64,000 nucleotides of DNA, from NCBI GenBank assembly GCA_018902385.1, contig JABSSW010000004.1, forward strand, positions 496,001-560,000. Reading direction: 5' to 3'. Origin of the DNA: Physcia stellaris. Taxonomy: Eukaryota; Ascomycota; Lecanoromycetes; Caliciales; Physciaceae. The notes beneath the pieces are model-generated. The model was given only the letters and a program-made list of their open reading frames with translations. It did not search any database and was not told where the DNA came from. Below are positions 57,855-64,000 of the stretch, piece by piece. Positions within the stretch are counted from its first letter, which is position 1; the number at the start of each line of letters is the position of its first letter. The position numbers and the translations under genes are program-made.

Positions 57855-59112
57855 TGAGTCAAGATGAGATTGGATGTTGGCGAGGAGTGCACCGTTTCTC
57901 TTCTTCTTTTAATGTTGGATGCCTATACGTTTGGATGAGCACATATGGAACAGAGCGGCATTGATGGTGCTGGGCATATACGAATATAGATTGTACATAT
58001 AGCTGTACGAGGATACCTTTAGATATACATTCACGAGATTTAGATAATACGAATTTTAATTCAATGTAATCGATCAAACCCTCTCCGGCCCTTTGATCAG
58101 TGAAGCAAGACTGTTCATCCGGCTGATGGCTCCAATAGAATCATTTATCAGTGCGGTGACTTGATCACTACATGACAAGAAAGAATGCAACGACGACTTG
58201 ACGACTTGACGACTCGACGACTTGACGACTCGACGACTCGACGACTTGACGACTTGACGACTAAATCACTTATCAAACTCCCACAAACAAAGTACCAAAA
58301 CAACAATCTGCCGAAACAACAACAACAACAAAATCAACAGCACAAGAATTCGCACATGACAAACCCAAAACGAAGAGAAGTGAAACCAAGGAACAGAACA
58401 CGTAATAGCTGAGCTCTACAATCCATACCGATTCCTGACATTCGAAGGATTAAGACCTAGTGTGTCCAAAAGCTCAAAACCTTCTCCGAGAATCCCCTCT
58501 CTCCTGAAGCCAGCATTAGCCAGTTCCCTCATATTCACTATATCATTGTTTATGGAACACGTAAGTGAGCATATTCGCCAGCTTCACACCTAGCACAGAA
58601 CGAAGATCCAGAAAGCCATGCTCGAGATAGTCCTGTTAAAAAAACTACTCCCAAACAATAAATCAAGCGGGGTTGTTGTTATATACAAAAAAATCACCCC
58701 GTTGCACAAAACCCGGGTCTTGCTAGCAAGCCAGCAGGGTATGCAATGAAGAAAAATAATAAATAAGGCTATAAACAAAAGGTGGTACGCTAGAAAAAGG
58801 ATAGAACCAGGAATACAAAATTGAGGACTGAATCGGCCACCCAACCGAGTAACGGTCATCGAGCGTCTTGATCAAATGTTCAACTGAAGTTCGTGCATGC
58901 TCAAGGTCCCCCGCGCCCCATCCCTAATGAAAGGAAAGATCCATAAAGTGGAGTTAGTAAAGTGTTGTCGAAGAACGCCATGCTTAGTATGATGCTAAGA
59001 TTTCCCGTCGGTGGTAGTCAGGCCGGTAGCCCCAGGAACCAACCACAAGACCCCGGTGTTGTCCAGAGCCTCTGATACCCCAGTGGTTCCCACCCCAATA
59101 AACACCTAATAT
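57855..59112. other. convergent 3' region with a minisatellite
   Basis: A 1.26-kb stretch between the DUF3433 and Stb3-like gene ends. It contains the 8-bp repeat array at 58193-58262 and CAA-rich sequence around 58300-58330. No gene supported. Confidence 0.55.
58193..58262. repeat. 8-bp minisatellite ACGACTTG/ACGACTCG
   Basis: Eight full 8-bp units plus six bases, each ACGACTTG or ACGACTCG, in the order T,T,C,T,C,C,T,T at the variable base. It lies between convergent gene ends. Confidence 0.9.
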
Positions 59113-60348
59113 TTACACAGAAGCCAGCTTCAGCAAGGCTTCTACCGCTGCTCGCTGCTCCGCATCGCTGTCCGTCAAATTTTTGGCATCAGGTGGCAGT
59201 TGCCAATTCGTTTGGTACATGGCCGTCTGTTGCCGTGTTGGCATTGATTTTGCAAGTGTCGAAGAAGGCGGTCCGCCACCCCGCCCTCGAGACTTGGGAT
59301 CCAGTTGGGGAGGAAACGTTCGGTTTGGCTGTGGTCTACCGGGTCCGGACTTTAGGGGAAAGGATCCCTGCCGAAGGGCAGCAGCCCCTATACTAGCCCA
59401 GTCTTCTTCGTCTGTAACGTCGTCAAAGCCTTGTTCTGGTATCTGATCGTCTTCCGGAGGCTCTGAGGAGGAGCAGGATTCGGCCCCATCCAGAGACATC
59501 TTATCTGCCTCATGTTCCAACATACCCATGTCTTCTGCGGGCGTCTCATATTCCATCTCCGAGTCTTGGTCTGCTCCCATTCGTGTGCCTACGTTGCGGA
59601 CGTGATCTTGCCTGGAGTTGTTGATTGGTATTTCCAGCCCACCCTGGAAATTTGGTGACGGGTGGCGCTCGAGTTCGTGGAGGGAGCTTCCAGTCTCTCT
59701 TGCCGGCTGGCCTCTCCGGCGAGCACCCCATTTACCCCAACCAACTTTCTCGAATACAACATCGAGGTCGATGCCTTCAGTCTCACCGCCGTTGTTTCGA
59801 CCTTCTAGTGCTCCAACAACCAGTCTTCGCGCTTTGGCAGGGGGAATACCGGAGAAGCCTGGAACCGAAGTGGTGAGATATCCCATGACATGGCGTATGG
59901 CCAAAGGGCCGTGTTCTACAAGGATGTTTGGGAGGTGATGTTTGGCCAGTAAAGCCGGAGTGATGGCTCCGGCCGCATCGATATCGGCAAGACTGCCACG
60001 GATACTGGCCAGCCCATGCTGAGGCTTGTCTTGAGCTTGGGCATGGTCGACGGCATCTTGGAGGTCTATGTCAGAATCGACTGTAGCAGCAGCTGGCGGA
60101 GTGGGAGGCCCCCCTTGGAGGTGGTGACTGAAGCCCTGAGGTGGTAGGGTAGGCGAAATGGAGTTGGGTGGCGTTGGCAAGGCAGAAGTTTGCTTGCTGG
60201 AGGGAGCTGGCCTGGCGGCGACAGCGGCAAAGCTGTTTCGACCAACCCAGAAACTTTGATCACGCGGCTTGGGGATGTCGACAGAATCCGTCTTGCCAGC
60301 AAAAGCGAAGGCGATGCTGGAGGATCCCTTGTTGCTTGCAGAAGCCAT
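59113..60348 (-). CDS. Stb3-like Sin3-binding transcriptional regulator
   Basis: Intronless, 411 aa. Stb3 binds the ribosomal RNA processing element (RRPE) and recruits the Sin3-Rpd3 deacetylase in yeast to repress ribosome-biogenesis genes when glucose is absent. Seen: Ser/Pro-rich N-terminus, then the Stb3 domain at about residues 112-185 (GLASIRGSLADIDAAGAITP, NILVEHGPLAIRHVMGYL, PGFSGIPPAKARRLVVGALE), followed by WGKWGARRRGQPARE and a long disordered acidic C-terminus with EYETPAEDM and DEEDWASIGAAALRQGSFP. The C-terminal end DAEQRAAVEALLKLASV is helical and amphipathic. The DNA target here is inferred from the family. The window also has RLP24 and DBP8, likely targets of such a regulator in principle. 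Confidence 0.85.
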   Translation of the reverse strand: MASASNKGSSSIAFAFAGKTDSVDIPKPRDQSFWVGRNSFAAVAARPAPSSKQTSALPTPPNSISPTLPPQGFSHHLQGGPPTPPAAATVDSDIDLQDAVDHAQAQDKPQHGLASIRGSLADIDAAGAITPALLAKHHLPNILVEHGPLAIRHVMGYLTTSVPGFSGIPPAKARRLVVGALEGRNNGGETEGIDLDVVFEKVGWGKWGARRRGQPARETGSSLHELERHPSPNFQGGLEIPINNSRQDHVRNVGTRMGADQDSEMEYETPAEDMGMLEHEADKMSLDGAESCSSSEPPEDDQIPEQGFDDVTDEEDWASIGAAALRQGSFPLKSGPGRPQPNRTFPPQLDPKSRGRGGGPPSSTLAKSMPTRQQTAMYQTNWQLPPDAKNLTDSDAEQRAAVEALLKLASV

Positions 60349-61584
60349 ATCCAGGATGATGATGAGAGCCTTACGTGGACTATGGCTGGAAAGATGAATT
60401 ATAGATCAGTCTCTGGTCCTAGAAGGGATATTGTGGGTAGAATGTCATGTGACGGAATCCGGCTCGCTTTGTCAAGCCGCACTTGGTGTAACTCACAGGA
60501 ATATGAGAGACAGGACGACAAAGACGGATAGGTCAGCGTGTCGTTTGATTGGAAGCTAGGTGGATCGTCGAAAGCAGTGAGCAAGACAGGGCGAGCAGGA
60601 CTGTGATAGAATGGTTGTGTTTACCGTCCGAAGAGATGGAAAGTTGGGAGGGTTGGTGAGCTGGCTTGAAGAGGTGTGAATGGAAGAGAAGGAGCTGCCC
60701 CTGCAAAGACTAGTCCTGTTCGGAAAGTGGACTAGTGGACACATTGAAATCACCGAGCAAGGTACTCAATAAGATTGACGCAGTCAATAATTGTTTCCCA
60801 GGCCCACTGCTGTTCCAGCTGACCCTCCATCAGGAAGCCTTCCCACTCCGCGGTGGGCACTAGTTGAACACCGGGTGCTGCCATTCGATTCTCTCCGCCG
60901 TCTAAGGACTCTCTGGAAGCAAGAGTTCGTTATCTGAGACTAAACGACTTTAGTACTGCAGGCTTGCCAAGCTGCATACTACTCATGCTTTGCATGCGCG
61001 AGAACAGTTGGCTGATTGGCCTTCCGCTCGGCTGGCTGATCGGCGGACATTGCAGAAGCCGTGGTTCGCTCTAGTGCTCCGGCATGCGAGGGGAAAGATG
61101 GGAAACCCCTCTTCTCCCATCGTCGCCAGCCCTTCTGCGGAGACACCCACGTTGATCATCGCCAGAAGCTCCTTGGGTCAACGACACTCGGTCTTCGCGC
61201 CAGGCTTCACGAAATCGTCCGGGGGTCGGATCTCTGTTATCGCTCCAAGTGCTGCCGTGGTTTCTATTGAACTTTCTGTCTAGTTTACTTTTTTGCAATT
61301 GTCGAAAGGTGCGTCGTTCCCTTCCTTTACATCCAGATCGTGAAGAGGGAGGATATTCGTGGGCGGAGGTAAGCATTAAGGTTGAAATTAGAGTGTGTCA
61401 TTGTTTTGGCAGTGATTTCACGTTTTGACGACCATGGTTTAACTTACCTACCCCCCAGAGTTTTAGGTGTGGCAAACCCTCATGACAACAACATGTAGCT
61501 CAGACGATATTAAATATGTACAGACAACCCCTTCTTAGTTCTACATCGTGCTATCCACCGACAGGGTCTTGCACATCGAAGGTG
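60349..61584. other. Stb3-like gene upstream region and 3' flank of the DUF3074 gene
   Basis: A 1.24-kb stretch between two minus-strand genes. No gene supported; a 97-codon plus-strand frame at 60990-61283 lacks motifs. Confidence 0.5.
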
Positions 61585-63805
61585 TCATTTGAGTGGCGAC
61601 TCCGCTTTTGCGCCAGCAAGCACTGTGCCCTCTACCTCACTGCCTGTTGTCTCTTTACTTCTCCTTAGTGAACTACTCCGACTTCTCGTCCCAGAGGCAA
61701 CTTCGGCCTGAACCTCTTTGAGAACGCTTCTGCCGTCGCTTAATTTGCCCAAGCGAGCCACGAGCGAGGTATTCTCTCGCTGTAATGCACCTACCTGATC
61801 TCGAAATATCTCTCTTTCCTGCTTTGTCACCTCGAGCTCCTGCTTCAGTTCCTCCTTTTCCCTCATTAACCGCGTCTTCTCGTCCTTGTCTTGCTCTTTT
61901 CTTCTTCGCGCTTCTTCTTTAGCTGTCTCCTTCATACGTTTGGCCTCCAATTTGGCTATCTCCTTCTTGTACTTTTGCTCCTGCTTCTCAATCTCGCGTT
62001 TATGCTTCTCTTCGGCCTTACGGAGTCGATCTTGCTCCTTGGATGTGAGCTCCTCTTTGTCCTTGAGCTCCTTCTCTCGACTTTTGGCAAGCTTCTCATC
62101 GAGTGCCCTTTTCCTTTCGTGAAGCCTGGCGAGCTCTTTCTCATGCCGAGACTGGTCGGGTGAGTCTGGATGTCTTATGGAAGAAGAAGATTTTACCGAG
62201 GCATCATCCTCAATTCCTTCTTCAGCGCTAGCGAAACTCATACTCGATAACGTGGTCGTATCGTCAGCTTCTTCGATTTCGGTAAGTGTAGAAGCGTCGC
62301 GCTCTGTAGGCAGGGCCGGCTGATCAGCATGGAGTCGATCTACGAGCGCCTGTGGGGCATAGGATTCGACGCCAGCCTTGGCAAAGCTCGTCATGGTAGC
62401 GACGAGTCCCGTGGACTCGAGTGCAGTTTCTTGCGAGGACGAAGGTGGAGTATCATTAGTAGTTGCAGGTCCGCTGAGACCAGCTAGATCGCCGTTGGTT
62501 GGAATAGATTCAAGGTCCTCGGTTGCAGAGGCGTTCAAGTCACTAGACGTAGCGCCTTCGGTTTGAGTCGCAGGTACATCATGATCCTTCTTGCAGGCCC
62601 AGTCCAAGAATTTACTCGCATCTGCCACAATGCTCCCAGGTGTTCCTCTTTCGACCATAAATCTTGGCACACTACCTCCAGGGTCGCTTCGAGTGATCAT
62701 GATCCATTCCACAGGATCAGTTTCGGTATCAGTGTCGGAGTCGCCGCTTGTTGTGTCGACAGGTTTCCCCTCATTCTTTGCTGCTCTGGGGTCTGCGAAC
62801 GAGATTGTTTGACTTCGTCTTCGAACGTCTACCCCTTGCTGCTCTTTCGACTCTGACGATAGAGATCTATCAACATATGTCTCTCCCTCCTTGTGAGCTT
62901 CGGATCCAGCTTTCAGCAAGTCCGCCGCGGACGCCGATCTCCTAGGTTTTCGATGTAGCTCGCGTATAAACTCGATTGATTCATATTGTCCGCGAATGAA
63001 GCCATCGCGAGGCGGGCATTCCGGATGTATGCATGGTTTCGATACGACCATAAAATGCTTTGGGTAGTCACTGAAGGGCGGGAGCTTCTGCTTTTCAGAG
63101 CAGCCGAGTGCTGAATCCGAAGTCATGAGTAGAGTAACGAAGTCTCGTGGCGTAGTCGGTCCCGGAAATTGAGCAGATAAGTGATAAACTGGACTGCCGT
63201 CAGCACACTGGGCAATCCGAGCGGGTTTTTCAATTCTATCATTCAAGTGGGTAGTCACCTTCAACTTTGCCCACCCCCTTGATCTCCTTCTGCTCAACTC
63301 TCCGTTCACCGCCGATGCCTCTGACATTACCTTCTCCCGGCCCTCCCTGTACGGCTAAGCTCTCAGGAAATTCATGCTCAAGGCCCAACTTCCATCTTCG
63401 AAAACTCAGACCTTCATGCACACTTCTCCGAGCGAACCAAGCTCCTTTTCCATCCTTGCCGCCCAATTTGTAAACAGCAATTCCGAGAGGATTATCTTTG
63501 GCTGCTAACTTAATCGGCTTGCCCCACTCCTTTTGTAGACTAGAATTCGATGCATCTATGGGATCTGAGCGAACCGAAGAAGCAGAGATCTCGGAAACAT
63601 TCGACGCTGCCGAGGTTGTGGTATTTGAACGCGCTCGAGTGCCTGCAGTCAAATCTTCTTGTGGAGGTAATGGAACGGAGTCAATAATCAGCTGAGCTTT
63701 CGCAAAAATATTTTGTAGATAGCCATTAGCTTGGACGTCTTCAGTGGGCAAAGAAGAAAACGGAGTGGGTCCAAGGACTTGAAGGGCTGAATGAAGAGAT
63801 GCCAT
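61585..63805 (-). CDS. DUF3074 (START-like) protein with coiled coil
   Basis: Exons 63805-63259 and 63188-61585 (minus strand) join at GVGKVE|VYHLSAQF to 716 aa. DUF3074 is a START-like lipid-binding fold in fungi. Seen: N-terminal disordered stretch, FARRSVHEGLSFRRWKLGLE, GEGNVRGIGGERRVEQKEIK, VYHLSAQFPGPTTPRDFVTL, HFMVVSKPCIHPECPPRDGF and VEWIMITRSDPGGSVPRFMV (about residues 130-350). The rest is Ser/Thr/Asp-rich, then a long Lys/Glu-rich coiled coil (about 525-670) with an Arg/Ser-rich end. The intron of 70 nt (CTGAC branch, CAG acceptor) is firm: the frame downstream otherwise reads through the intron only as unrelated sequence. Likely a membrane- or cytoskeleton-associated lipid-binding protein, by inference. 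Confidence 0.85.
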
Positions 63806-64000
63806 AACGACCTTGACGATTGAGAGTTGGTGACAGTATGAGGAAGGCGGCAGAAAGCCAAATCACTACCTGGTCCTTAAAGCATTGTGCGCGAGCAGTA
63901 GAGTTCACTTGAAAGTGCAATAGCACGTGTTGCAGGACCGAAGAGAAGGAGTCTCGTTGTGACCGAACGCCATATCAGCCTTGTGCATGTGATTGTACCT
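63806..64000. other. upstream sequence of the DUF3074 gene
   Basis: A 195-bp stretch reaching the window edge; no feature recognised. Confidence 0.4.

Overview
This window comes from the nuclear genome of a filamentous ascomycete (Pezizomycotina). The genes carry short introns, mostly 45-70 nt, with GT..AG ends and CTAAC/CTGAC-like branch sites. Fungus-specific families are common (PalI, PacC, Zn2Cys6 regulators, GtaA-type glutaminase, DUF3433, DUF3602, DUF3074). The proteins look most like those I know from Leotiomycetes and Sordariomycetes, but I cannot fix the class. I support 27 protein-coding genes, most of them rebuilt from several exons by matching reading phase and splice signals. I see no rRNA, tRNA, CRISPR array, virus-like element or intact transposon.

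Layout. 1-8 kb holds two parts of the ambient-pH pathway tail to tail: palI/RIM9 (membrane sensor partner) and pacC/RIM101 (its terminal zinc-finger factor), with a cluster of PacC-type hexamers upstream of pacC. 8.8-17.2 kb holds a large Zn2Cys6 regulator, the DEAD-box helicase DBP8, and an E2-like/F-box fusion protein. 18-27 kb holds a secreted glutaminase, a basic protein of unknown role, a small secreted cysteine-rich protein split over four exons, and a DUF1295 membrane protein. 28-37.4 kb holds a mitochondrial m-AAA protease, a second large Zn2Cys6 regulator and an alpha/beta hydrolase. 37.8-42.7 kb is compact: a BTB protein, TIM14/PAM18, RLP24, a DUF3602 protein and an Upc2-like regulator. 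44.7-57.9 kb holds a single-finger C2H2 protein, an orphan, a SnoaL-like protein, molybdopterin synthase MoaE, a Nudix hydrolase, a 2-hydroxyacid dehydrogenase, a second orphan and a DUF3433 membrane protein. 59-63.8 kb holds an Stb3-like repressor and a DUF3074 (START-like) coiled-coil protein.

Most genes are ordinary core or accessory fungal genes with no shared pathway. The exception is palI-pacC, where receptor-side and nuclear parts of one signalling route sit 1.1 kb apart. Two conserved genes, pacC and the 2-hydroxyacid dehydrogenase, each appear to lack exactly one G in a G-run inside an essential motif. That pattern suggests base-calling error in homopolymers more than two independent gene deaths, but raw reads are needed to decide.

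Limits: all exon joins are my reading of the sequence, without transcripts or database searches. Family names rest on recognised motifs.
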